In this document: piece by piece, positions 56,461-64,000 of the stretch | Numbering within the stretch: position 1 is the first letter of the stretch | Layout: the number at the start of each line of letters is the position of its first letter | Source: Massilia sp. 9096 | GTDB lineage: Bacteria > Pseudomonadota > Gammaproteobacteria > Burkholderiales > Burkholderiaceae_D | Direction: 5' to 3' | Assembly: GCF_000745265.1 (NCBI RefSeq) | Contig: NZ_JQNN01000001.1 | Coordinates: 2,604,001-2,668,000, forward strand | DNA length: 64,000 nt | The notes under the pieces: generated by a model | Told to the model about the DNA's origin: nothing | The model's input: the letters and a program-made list of their open reading frames with translations, nothing else | Database searches by the model: none | Program-made: the position numbers and the translations under genes

Positions 56461-56751
56461 CTAGCGCTGCTTCTTCTTGTTGGAAGTGAAGGTACGGGTA
56501 TAAAACTCGGGCGGCTTCCTTGCCACCCAGGCGATGAAGGACTGGATGTCGTCGTTCGACTGCAGCGCAGCCCAGGTGTGATAGGCGCGCAGCAGTTCGC
56601 GCTCGGAAAAGGTCGCGTGGATCTTCCGGTGGCAGATCTTATGGATGGGGAATTGCTCCCTACCCTTCAGGCTCTTCGGGATCAGGTGGTGGCGGTCGAC
56701 GTTCACCGTCCCGAGCGGACGCCCGCATAGAGGACACAGGTCTTCGGTCAT
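56461..56751 (-). CDS. Small HNH-motif protein
   Basis: The product has 96 residues from ATG 56751 (MTEDLCPLCGRPL). Zinc-type cysteines CPLCG and a second site CHRKIH surround VDRHHLIPKSLKGRE, an HNH-like His-His centre (about 22-36). The HNH order C-C / HH / C-H suggests a nuclease that cleaves DNA, or a degenerate zinc protein. It is small and stand-alone. It lies just outside the palindrome and the insertion sequence. It may be related to a mobile element but shows no transposon ends of its own. Confidence 0.78.
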   Translation of the reverse strand: MTEDLCPLCGRPLGTVNVDRHHLIPKSLKGREQFPIHKICHRKIHATFSERELLRAYHTWAALQSNDDIQSFIAWVARKPPEFYTRTFTSNKKKQR

Positions 56752-56814
56752 CCACCCCATGTCGGGGCGGACGACGCTGCTTTAAAGACCCTTTCAATTC
56801 AACAACTTAGAGTG

Positions 56815-56905
56815 TCCAACAAAACCCTCGCGGCAAGACGCATCGGCGAAGACAGTACGCTGGTACGGCGAGACGATGCAACGCAGCCATGGGGGCTTTT
56901 GTTAG
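56815..56905. repeat. 91-bp imperfect palindrome next to the IS
   Basis: The ends are TCCAACAAAACCC and GGGGGCTTTTGTTAGG (inverted AACAAAA...TTTTGTT). The interior is an imperfect fold-back with GACGCATCGGCGAAG opposite CGATGCAACGCAGCC. The T/A ends make it a likely terminator for whichever gene ends here; before the IS inserted it lay directly after the dehydrogenase gene (minus strand). I think the same sequence type recurs in related genomes, but this is unverified. Confidence 0.65.
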
Positions 56906-56913
56906 GCGCTCTT

Positions 56914-58143
56914 ACAGGGTGTGGACGAAATCAACCTTGATAAGCGAGCCTGCTGAGTAGCATACGTGCCTCGGCCAGCCAAACCCAAGCCGCTGATACC
57001 GCGAGTTTGCGGTCGTGATGCATCACTGTGCGGCGCCAGCGTTCGGTCCAAGCGTGGGTTCGTTCAACGACCCAGCGTTTGGGCAGGATCGTGAATCCTG
57101 AGTTGATAACAGCAGTTGGCTCAGATGTCGTCTTGGGATCGTGCAGCGTTCCGATCGTGCTGTTACCTGGACGACGAACGACTTCGACACGAATATGATG
57201 CGCCTGCTCGATATCATGGGCGCACTTCCCACCGTACGCGCCGTCGGTGTAAAGCTGTTCGAGCCGAGGGCTCTTGGCGCACGCTTGCGCAACCACGGCT
57301 GCGGCAGCATCTCGGTCCTGCACGCTCGCGGCGGTCACCGTGACTGCGATGAGCAGCCCCATTGTATCGACGACGAGATTGCGCTTTCGTCCTTTGACCT
57401 TCTTGCCTGCATCGAATCCGCTTTCGCCACCTTGTGGCGACGCGCGAGTGGACTGTGCATCGATCACTGCTGCGGCCGGCGTACTCGCGCGTCCCATTCG
57501 TGCACGCCATTGTTCGCGCAGCCGGTCCTGCATCTGCTCGAATACGCCGGCTTCGACCCAGCGCGAAAATGCCTTGTAGACCGCCTGCCAAGGTGGAAAC
57601 GTCTCGGGTAACAGCCGCCAGGCGCAACCCGTGCGCAGTACATACGAGCACGCATTTACCAGATCGCGGCGGCTGTAATGCACAGGCGTGCCTCGTTTTC
57701 CTGGTAATCGCTCGAACAAATCAGCGACCAGCTCCCACTCGGCATCTGTCAGATTGGTGCTGTATGGGGAAATATCCTCGCGTCGGTGCGCTGCCGTGTA
57801 GCCATACCGTTTGGCGCCCTCAGCTCGCTCCGTATGCGCGCGGCGCGCTGGCTCGAGCCGTACGATGCCTTGCGCACGCAGCACGCGTCGAATCGTTGCA
57901 TCGCAAACGCGTAACCCACAGCGGCGATGCAGCTCGTCGGCGATTTCATGCAAACTGGCTTGGGCGCGCTCCGTCACGATGTCGTGCAAAATCGCGATAT
58001 GCTCAGGCTTCAACGCCGGCGGCCTGCCGCCAATGTTGCTTGAGGGCTCAGTACCGTCGAGTGGATGTTTCGTTGCCATGGCATGCTCCTTCCACATCGG
58101 GATAGCATGCCACAGCTACGTTATTGATTTTGTCTACACCCTC
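56914..58143. mobile_element. IS5-family insertion sequence, about 1.23 kb
   Basis: Terminal inverted repeats of about 19 bp are AGGGTGTGGACGAAATCAA on the left and, read inward from the right, AGGGTGTAGACAAAATCAA (two mismatches). One outer base differs (C left, G right). A direct TTA flanks both sides (56911-56913 and 58144-58146), a 3-bp target duplication. The single transposase gene is intact, so the element may be active. The right-hand TTA is the stop codon of the dehydrogenase gene. Confidence 0.85.
56931..58079 (-). CDS. IS5-family transposase with N-terminal HTH
   Basis: The product has 382 residues from ATG 58079; AAGGAG lies just upstream. The N-terminal ~75 residues are a helix-turn-helix of the Tnp-like winged type (RPPALKPEHIAILHDIV, DATIRRVLRAQGIV). 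The IS5 region starts at YSTNLTDAEWELVADLF (about residue 105). It has the DDE triad: first Asp in AVIDAQSTRAS, second in YTDGAYGGK, Glu in RWVVERTHAW. The fusion of a separate HTH to the DDE part is longer than the ~280 residues of plain IS5 types. No frameshift. It fills nearly the whole element. Confidence 0.93.
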   Translation of the reverse strand: MATKHPLDGTEPSSNIGGRPPALKPEHIAILHDIVTERAQASLHEIADELHRRCGLRVCDATIRRVLRAQGIVRLEPARRAHTERAEGAKRYGYTAAHRREDISPYSTNLTDAEWELVADLFERLPGKRGTPVHYSRRDLVNACSYVLRTGCAWRLLPETFPPWQAVYKAFSRWVEAGVFEQMQDRLREQWRARMGRASTPAAAVIDAQSTRASPQGGESGFDAGKKVKGRKRNLVVDTMGLLIAVTVTAASVQDRDAAAAVVAQACAKSPRLEQLYTDGAYGGKCAHDIEQAHHIRVEVVRRPGNSTIGTLHDPKTTSEPTAVINSGFTILPKRWVVERTHAWTERWRRTVMHHDRKLAVSAAWVWLAEARMLLSRLAYQG

Positions 58144-59241
58144 TTAGCCCACGCGAACGCGCGCGGCGATGGCATCGCCCACCTCGACCGTGCGCGCCCG
58201 TCCGCCCAGGTCGCCGGTACGCGGCCCTTCGCGCAGCACGTCCTCGATCGCCTTCACGATCGCGTCGTGCGCCTGGCCGTATGCCGGCGCCACGCCCGGC
58301 TCGGCGGCCAGGAAGGACAGCATCATCGCGCCCGACCAGATCATCGCGATCGGGTTGGCGATGCCCTGGCCGGCGATGTCCGGCGCCGAGCCGTGCACCG
58401 GCTCGAACAGCGACGGGAACGCGCGGTCGGGGTTGAGGTTGCCGGACGGCGCCAGGCCGATGGTGCCGGTGCAGGCCGGGCCGAGGTCGGACAGGATGTC
58501 GCCGAACAGGTTCGAGGCGACCACCACGTCGAAACGGTTCGGCTGCAGCACGAAGCGGGCCGTGAGGATGTCGATGTGCTGCTTGTCGACCGTGATGTCC
58601 GGGTAGTCGGCGTGGATGGCGTCGGCACGACCGTCCCACCACGGCATGCTGATCGCGATGCCGTTCGACTTGGTCGCCACCGTCAGATGCTTGCGCTCAC
58701 GTGCGCGCGCGAGCTCGAAGGCGTAGCGCAGCACGCGGTCGCTGCCGTGGCGGGTGAACACCGATTCCTGGATCACTATCTCGCGCTCGGTGCCGGGGAA
58801 CATCACGCCGCCCAGGTTGGTGTATTCACCCTCGGTGTTTTCGCGCACGACGAAGAAGTCGATGTCGCCCGGCTTGCGGTTGGCCAGCGGGCACGGCACG
58901 CCTTCGAACAGGCGCACCGGGCGCAGATTGATGTACTGGTCGAACTCGCGCCGGAACTTGAGCAGCGAACCCCACAGCGAAACATGGTCCGGCACCAGCG
59001 CCGGCCAGCCGACCGCGCCGAAGTAGATCGCATCCATCCCGGACAACTGTTCTTTCCAGTCGGCCGGCATCATGTCGCCGGTCTGCATGTACCAGTCGCA
59101 GCTGGCCCAGGGAAAGTGGGTGAACTCGAGCTGCAGGCCGAAGCGCTCGGCCGCCGCCGCCAGCACTTTCAAGCCCTCCGGCAGCACTTCCTTGCCGATA
59201 CCGTCGCCGGCGATGGCGGCGATCCTGAATACGCGTGTCAT
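58144..59241 (-). CDS. Tartrate dehydrogenase/decarboxylase (or D-malate dehydrogenase)
   Basis: The product has 365 residues, of the isopropylmalate/tartrate-dehydrogenase family. IAAIAGDGIGKEV is the start motif. The catalytic Tyr/Lys and acidic metal ligands are in RENTEGEYTN and SNLFGDILSDLGP. The GVMFPGTERE sequence near 145-155 is like the TtuC/DmlA subgroup and unlike LeuB. It oxidises tartrate or D-malate with NAD+, with decarboxylation. The TAA stop codon coincides with the target duplication of the IS, so the reading frame is intact. It stands alone here; no transporter or LysR is adjacent. Confidence 0.88.
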   Translation of the reverse strand: MTRVFRIAAIAGDGIGKEVLPEGLKVLAAAAERFGLQLEFTHFPWASCDWYMQTGDMMPADWKEQLSGMDAIYFGAVGWPALVPDHVSLWGSLLKFRREFDQYINLRPVRLFEGVPCPLANRKPGDIDFFVVRENTEGEYTNLGGVMFPGTEREIVIQESVFTRHGSDRVLRYAFELARARERKHLTVATKSNGIAISMPWWDGRADAIHADYPDITVDKQHIDILTARFVLQPNRFDVVVASNLFGDILSDLGPACTGTIGLAPSGNLNPDRAFPSLFEPVHGSAPDIAGQGIANPIAMIWSGAMMLSFLAAEPGVAPAYGQAHDAIVKAIEDVLREGPRTGDLGGRARTVEVGDAIAARVRVG

Positions 59242-59423
59242 GGGTGTCCTTCTTTCTAGTGGTCCGCCAGCATCCTAGCAGCCCTGGCGGGATCCTGCTG
59301 CGACCCTCCCGCTGGATCGGGCGCCGGGCAGGAAGCCGGGGCGATCGCACCCGGCGTGACGATCGGTGATCTTTGGGAACGCCTTTTGCCCGATAATAAT
59401 GATCAAATTCCAAAGAGATCGAA

Positions 59424-61250
59424 ATGACCGACTTTCTGCCGACCGAGTGCGACATTGTCATGGAAGGGGGTGTGACCTCCGGGGTCGTCTATCCGACGTT
59501 CGTGGCGAAACTGGCCAGTCGTTTTACCTTGCGTTCGATTGGCGGCACCAGCGTCGGCGCGGTGGCGGCGATCGCCGCGGCGGCGGCGCAATTTGCACGC
59601 AACAGGACCGGCCAGTCGGACGGCTTCCAGCGGATGGAACGGATTTCCCTCGATTTGCAGGAAGAGGTCGATGGCAAAAGCCGGCTGTTTTCGCTGTTCC
59701 AGCCCTGCCCCGATCTGCGCCGCCATTTCGCAGTGATCACCGGCGCGCTCAACCGGCGCACCCGGCTGCGGGCCTTCGGCCGCGGATCGCTGGCCTTGAT
59801 GTGGCGCTTCCCGCTGGGTGCTCTGGCCGGCATCGTCGCATGGAGCGCCATCTTCTTCCTGGGGCGTGTCCTGTCCGGCACGGCGTGGAACGAGACGGTG
59901 TCGCTGCCCGCACTGGTCTGGCTGAGCTTGAGCGCACTGGCCTGCGTCTGGACCGGCGCGCTGTCCGAATTCCTCATGACGGGCTGGACGGGCTTGCGCC
60001 GCAATCGCTGCGGTATATGCTCAGGCATGCGCCCGTCCGGCGACGGGCCGCCCGCCTTGACCGAATGGCTGCACGAGCTGGTCCAAGGCATCGCCGGCCT
60101 GCCCGCGGACGAGCCGCTCACCTTCGGCCACCTGGAGGCGTCGAGCCCGTCGATCGAACTCGCGCTGATGACCACCGGCCTGTCGGAGGGCCATGCCGTC
60201 CGGCTGCCGCACAGCAGCCACGACCTGGTGTTTCGCGCGTCCGAATTTCGCCAGATTTTCCCGCGCGAGATCGTCGATTGGATGGTGGACCGCGCCACGC
60301 AAAGACCGCCGAGCGATCGAAGCAAAGCGATCTTCGACGCCGCCGACGCGGGACGCGCGCGCGACCACTACTATTTGCCGGAGGCCGGCGCGCTCCCGAT
60401 CCTGGTCGCTGCGCGCATGAGCCTGAGCTTTCCCGGCTTGCTGCAGGCCGTGCCGCTGCTGCGCATCCGCGATGACCCGGATGCGCCCACACGCCGCGGC
60501 ATGCGGCGCGTCTGGTTTTCGGATGGCGGGCTGACCAGCAACTTCCCGATCCACTTCTTCGATTCGCCGCTGCCGACCCGCCCCACTTTCGGCGTCACCC
60601 TGGCCGGCGACCTCGGCCCGGGCGAGCCGGAGGAGGCACGCGTGTTCCTGCCATCCTCCAACAACGAAGGCATCGCGGCGGCCTACCTGCCGCTGGAAGA
60701 CGGCAACGGCAACCTGTCGCCGCTGGCCTTCGGAAACAGCATCCTGCAAACGATACGCACCTGGCGCGACACGGCCCTGAAACGCAGCCCCGGCTACCGC
60801 GACCGCGTCGTCCAGATCCGCCATACCAAGGCCGAAGGCGGCTTGAACCTCGACATGCCCAAGGAAGCAATCGAGCGTATGCGCGCCAGCGGCACGCTCG
60901 CGGCCGTCAAGATCATCGATCGCTTCCTGTGCCCGGACCCCGCCAGAAACGGCTGGCTGAACCATCGATGGGTGCGCATGCGCAGCACCACCGCCCTGCT
61001 GCAGGGTGCAATCAAGCCCTTGCACGCCGCCATGGTCGACCCGGACCTGAGGCCCTCGTACCAGGCCATGTGGCTGGCCAGGGGCAAGGCGGCGCCAGGC
61101 GCCTATCCGCTCAACGCAGAGGAACGCGAGGCCGGGCGCAAGCTGTGGGAAGGCCTGGTCGCCGTCGACGCCCATGCGCAGGGCGTCGACTTGTCCGACA
61201 GCGCGCCACGCCCGGAACCGTCGATGGCGATTACCCCCAAGCAGAACTGA
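59424..61250 (+). CDS. Patatin-like phospholipase with membrane segments
   Basis: The product has 608 residues. The patatin hydrolase begins at once: IVMEGGVTSGVVYP (oxyanion loop), then GTSVG with the nucleophile Ser43. Its partner Asp is in DGGLTSNFPI near 367. Two hydrophobic helices (about 132-155 and 168-192) inserted between the serine and the aspartate suggest a membrane-bound form. The C-terminal part (about 470-600) has no recognised domain. It should deacylate phospholipids. The ~600-residue length is about twice that of a minimal patatin, mainly from the insert and tail. Divergent neighbour of the dehydrogenase. Confidence 0.85.
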   Translation: MTDFLPTECDIVMEGGVTSGVVYPTFVAKLASRFTLRSIGGTSVGAVAAIAAAAAQFARNRTGQSDGFQRMERISLDLQEEVDGKSRLFSLFQPCPDLRRHFAVITGALNRRTRLRAFGRGSLALMWRFPLGALAGIVAWSAIFFLGRVLSGTAWNETVSLPALVWLSLSALACVWTGALSEFLMTGWTGLRRNRCGICSGMRPSGDGPPALTEWLHELVQGIAGLPADEPLTFGHLEASSPSIELALMTTGLSEGHAVRLPHSSHDLVFRASEFRQIFPREIVDWMVDRATQRPPSDRSKAIFDAADAGRARDHYYLPEAGALPILVAARMSLSFPGLLQAVPLLRIRDDPDAPTRRGMRRVWFSDGGLTSNFPIHFFDSPLPTRPTFGVTLAGDLGPGEPEEARVFLPSSNNEGIAAAYLPLEDGNGNLSPLAFGNSILQTIRTWRDTALKRSPGYRDRVVQIRHTKAEGGLNLDMPKEAIERMRASGTLAAVKIIDRFLCPDPARNGWLNHRWVRMRSTTALLQGAIKPLHAAMVDPDLRPSYQAMWLARGKAAPGAYPLNAEEREAGRKLWEGLVAVDAHAQGVDLSDSAPRPEPSMAITPKQN

Positions 61251-61297
61251 CGGCGCCCGGCTGCGACGGAGCGCAGGTCCCGGCAGCGGGCCGAACG

Positions 61298-62719
61298 CTA
61301 GCCCACCGCCAGGCGCGAGAAGCTGGCCACGCTGGCAACCGCGGCAAACGCGGCGGCGATCGCCACCGCATACCAGCTGCCGTGCTGGCCCGACACCGTC
61401 AGGCAGAACGCCACCAGCGCCGCGCCGGTCGATTGACCGATCAGGCGCGCGGTCGCGACCATGCCGCTGGCGCTGCCGCTGCGGTTGGGCGGGGCCGAGC
61501 CCATGATCGCCTTGATGTTCGGGGCCTGGAAGAAGCCGAAACCGATGCCGCACAGCGCCATGCGCCAGCCGATTTCGACGGCCGTCGGCGCCAGCGGCAT
61601 GCGCAGCAGCGTCACCAGGCCGGCCGACAGGATCATCAGGCCGATCCCGCCCAGCAGACCGGGTGCATAGCGGTCGCTCAGGCGCCCGGCCACCGGCGCC
61701 ATCACGCCGACCAGCACCGGCCAGGGCGTCATCAGGAAGCCGGTCTCGACCGGCGTGCGCCCGAGCGCGCTTTCGAAATAGAACGGCAGCGCGACGAAGG
61801 CCAGCGCCTGCGCGGCGAAGGTGCAGATCGAGGTCAGCGTCGACAGCGCGAACAGCGGCCGGCGGAACAGGTCGACCGGCAGCAGCGGCGCCGGATGCCC
61901 TCGTTGGCGCCACAGCAGCAGGGCAAACAAGGCCAGCGCGATCAGCACTTCCGGCAGCAACTTAGGCAACGGCACCTGGTGCGCGGCATCGCCCAGCGCC
62001 AGCACCGCCATGCTGAAGGCGCCGACGTTGAACAGCGCCGCGACCAGGTCGACCTTGTGGCTGGCCGGTTTGTTGTACGGCAGCGCCTTGCGCGCCAGGA
62101 AGAAGGCGATCACGCCCGGCAGCACGTTGATGCCGAACAGCCATTCCCACGACGATGCCGCCAGGATCACCGAGGCCAGGCTCGGGCCGAGCGCGAAGCC
62201 GATCGCCACCATCAGCGCATTGTTGCCGAAGCCGCGCCCGTGCAGCTTGGCCGGGTAGACGGTGCGCAGCAGCGCCGTGTTCACCCCCATCAGCATGGCC
62301 GCGCCAAGGCCCTGGAACAGGCGCCCGACGATCAGTGCCGGCAGCGAGAACGACAGCGCGCACTCGAGCGAGGCCAGGGTGAAAACCACCATGCCGGTGA
62401 GGTAGATGCGGCGGTAGCCGATGGTCTCGCCCAGCGCCGCCACCGGCAGCAGGGTCGCGACCATCGCCAGCTGATAGGCGTTGACGATCCAGACCGAATC
62501 GGCCGGTGTGGCATGCAGTTGCGCGGCCATGGCCGGCAGCGCCGTGTTGGCGATCGCGGTGTCGAGCGCGGACATGATCACCCCGAGCGCCAGCGCGATG
62601 ATGGCCCAGGTGCGCGGCCCCTCGGGCAAGCCGTCCTCGACCTCTTCGACAGGCGCGCGCACGCCCCCGCCGCGCATTGTGTCCTGCGCGTAAGTACTTG
62701 TATTTACTGGGGTTTTCAT
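61298..62719 (-). CDS. MFS exporter, DHA2-like
   Basis: The product has 473 residues. About 14 membrane helices are seen, the first at 38-58 (WAIIALALGVIMSALDTAI). The motif LDTAIANTALPAM in helix 1, GRLFQGLGAAMLMG and the second-half repeats place it in the drug/proton antiporter-2 group (SmvA/Stp-like). A soluble N-terminus of ~35 residues is acidic. It is a single gene without HlyD or OMF partners, so it probably exports across the inner membrane only. Convergent with the patatin gene. Confidence 0.9.
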   Translation of the reverse strand: MKTPVNTSTYAQDTMRGGGVRAPVEEVEDGLPEGPRTWAIIALALGVIMSALDTAIANTALPAMAAQLHATPADSVWIVNAYQLAMVATLLPVAALGETIGYRRIYLTGMVVFTLASLECALSFSLPALIVGRLFQGLGAAMLMGVNTALLRTVYPAKLHGRGFGNNALMVAIGFALGPSLASVILAASSWEWLFGINVLPGVIAFFLARKALPYNKPASHKVDLVAALFNVGAFSMAVLALGDAAHQVPLPKLLPEVLIALALFALLLWRQRGHPAPLLPVDLFRRPLFALSTLTSICTFAAQALAFVALPFYFESALGRTPVETGFLMTPWPVLVGVMAPVAGRLSDRYAPGLLGGIGLMILSAGLVTLLRMPLAPTAVEIGWRMALCGIGFGFFQAPNIKAIMGSAPPNRSGSASGMVATARLIGQSTGAALVAFCLTVSGQHGSWYAVAIAAAFAAVASVASFSRLAVG

Positions 62720-62903
62720 GCTCGATCCTGCGCTGCAACAAAGGGTCGATTATAGGCGGGCCGGGCGAGGTCTGCTGACCAGGCGGCGAAATTCTCCATC
62801 GCCGGTGCGTAAACGTTTGCGCGAGTCAACAGTGCACATACCCGATCAGGATTGATGTAAATTTAATATTCTCAAGCCATCACACAGACCGGAGGGGTTC
62901 ATC

Positions 62904-64000
62904 ATGCAACACACTCTAGTAGCGGTTTTCGACAATCGCGACAGCGCCCAGAACGCCATGGACGCCTTGTTGTCCGCGGACTTTTCCCGAACCAATGTCA
63001 GCATCTCGAGTGCGGACACGAGCGCCGGCAGCGCCACCCACGACGAAAGCGTGGGCGCCTCGGTCAAGCACTTTTTTTCCAACCTGTTCGGCGACGACCA
63101 CGACGAGCACGCGAGCCGTTATGCCGGCGCCGTGACGCAAGGCCACCATGTCCTCACCATCACCGCCCAGTCGGATGCCGAGGTCGACCGCGCCTCCGGC
63201 CTGATCGAGCACTTCAATCCGCTCGACATCGACGAGCGCGACGCCACGTCGGCGATGGACCCCAGCGTGCTGTCGACCGTCAGGACCGGCAGCTCGAGCC
63301 TGGGCGCGTCGATGCAGGCCGGCGTCACGGGTTCGTCGTCGTACAGCACCGGCTCGCTGAGCGACAGTACGCAGTCCGGTTCGATGCAACGCGACATGGG
63401 CGAGCAGCTCAATGACCAGCGCTCCGCCGCAATTCCGGTCGTGCAGGAAGAACTGAAAGTCGGCAAGCGTGAAGTCCAGCGCGGCGGCGTGCGCGTGTTC
63501 TCGCGCGTGATCGAAACCCCGGTCAACGAAAGCGTCAACCTGCGCGAAGAGCACGTGAACGTCGAGCGCCGTCCGGTCGACCAGCCGATCAGCACCACCG
63601 ACGCGACTGCCTTCAAGGAACAGTCGATCGAGCTGCGCGAGACCGCCGAGGAAGCCGTGGTGCAGAAATCGGCCCGCGTGGTCGAGGAAGTCATCGTCGG
63701 CAAGGAAGTCAGCAACCGCGAGCAGCAGATTAACGACACCGTGCGCCACACCGAAGTTCAGGTCGAGCAACTGGGCGATTCGGCGCTCAATGACGATACC
63801 GCCTATCGCGACCATTTCAACAGCACCTACGGGGCTTCGGGCGGCAGCTATGACGAGTATGCGCCGGCCTACAGCTACGGTTCGCAGATGCGCGGCGATG
63901 CGCGCTACCAGGGCCGCAACTGGGACGACGTCGAGTCCGACCTGCGCAGCGATTGGGAAAGCCGCAACGGCAGCACCGCCGGCTCGACCTGGGACAAGAT
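62904..64000 (+). CDS. Stress protein with YflT-like and DUF2382 domains, cut by right edge
   Basis: At least 365 codons run to the window end without a stop. The ATG at 62904 follows GGAGGGG. The N-terminal part (about 1-110, MQHTLVAVFDNRDSAQNAMD) looks like the general-stress YflT/GSP17M domain. DUF2382 follows at about 170-290 (IPVVQEELKVGKREVQRGG, RVIETPVNESVNLREEHVN, RRPVDQPIS), a conserved repeat of strands and charged helices. From ~300 the chain is rich in Gly, Ser, Tyr and Asp. YsnF/AvaK-type proteins are induced by desiccation or heat; the role is inferred. The C-terminus is unseen. Confidence 0.85.
   Translation, partial: MQHTLVAVFDNRDSAQNAMDALLSADFSRTNVSISSADTSAGSATHDESVGASVKHFFSNLFGDDHDEHASRYAGAVTQGHHVLTITAQSDAEVDRASGLIEHFNPLDIDERDATSAMDPSVLSTVRTGSSSLGASMQAGVTGSSSYSTGSLSDSTQSGSMQRDMGEQLNDQRSAAIPVVQEELKVGKREVQRGGVRVFSRVIETPVNESVNLREEHVNVERRPVDQPISTTDATAFKEQSIELRETAEEAVVQKSARVVEEVIVGKEVSNREQQINDTVRHTEVQVEQLGDSALNDDTAYRDHFNSTYGASGGSYDEYAPAYSYGSQMRGDARYQGRNWDDVESDLRSDWESRNGSTAGSTWDK

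Overview
The window looks like chromosomal DNA from a GC-rich betaproteobacterium of the Oxalobacteraceae, closest in style to Massilia/Telluria. The evidence is the gene content and order: pnp-rpsO, ilvI-ilvH-ilvC near pssA, a complete iscR-iscS-iscU-iscA-hscB-hscA-fdx operon, and a sigma factor/DUF3619/DUF3106/RDD cluster. The placement comes from protein recognition and gene order, not from a database search.

Layout. Positions 1-3432 are an accessory block of lower GC. It holds a large HNH-nuclease gene cut by the left edge, then five short unrelated genes, all on the minus strand. Each of the five is followed at its stop codon by a copy of a structured ~105-bp (once 60-bp) imperfect palindrome. 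This resembles a gene-cassette array, but without the classical integron core site, and it is the most unusual part of the window. Positions 3666-18300 are mostly housekeeping: an NADP oxidoreductase, pnp, rpsO, two paralogous lipoproteins, an esterase, envelope proteins of unknown role, pssA, and the ilvIHC operon with a clear sigma-70 promoter. A glutathione S-transferase gene here has lost its middle. Positions 18495-24624 hold the sigma-factor cluster, a class A beta-lactamase, an rRNA pseudouridine synthase, threonine aldolase and a methyltransferase. Positions 24635-30416 are the isc operon, with an upstream match to the IscR type 1 operator and three hairpins or palindromes at internal gene junctions.

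Positions 30503-40149 are a mixed block. It contains a uracil-DNA-glycosylase-like protein lacking the catalytic aspartate, a CBS-pair protein, the end of tyrosine/homogentisate catabolism (maiA-fahA) facing a frameshifted LysR regulator, and ChaC-like and ankyrin proteins. It also contains a run of RNA- and NAD-related genes (2'-phosphotransferase KptA, a NadR-like kinase, a radical SAM protein, a DTW tRNA-modifying enzyme). Positions 40215-45184 are a MarR-controlled three-component drug efflux operon. Next come two secreted hydrolases, a serine/threonine dehydratase, and a signalling cluster at 49122-56053: a PAS hybrid kinase, a bacteriophytochrome with its single-domain response regulator, and a second hybrid kinase.

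The right part holds a small HNH protein, an IS5-type insertion sequence whose 3-bp target duplication coincides with the stop codon of a tartrate/malate-type dehydrogenase, a patatin-like phospholipase, an MFS exporter, and a stress protein (YflT-like plus DUF2382) cut by the right edge. No tRNA, rRNA or CRISPR array was seen. Terminal genes at both edges are incomplete.
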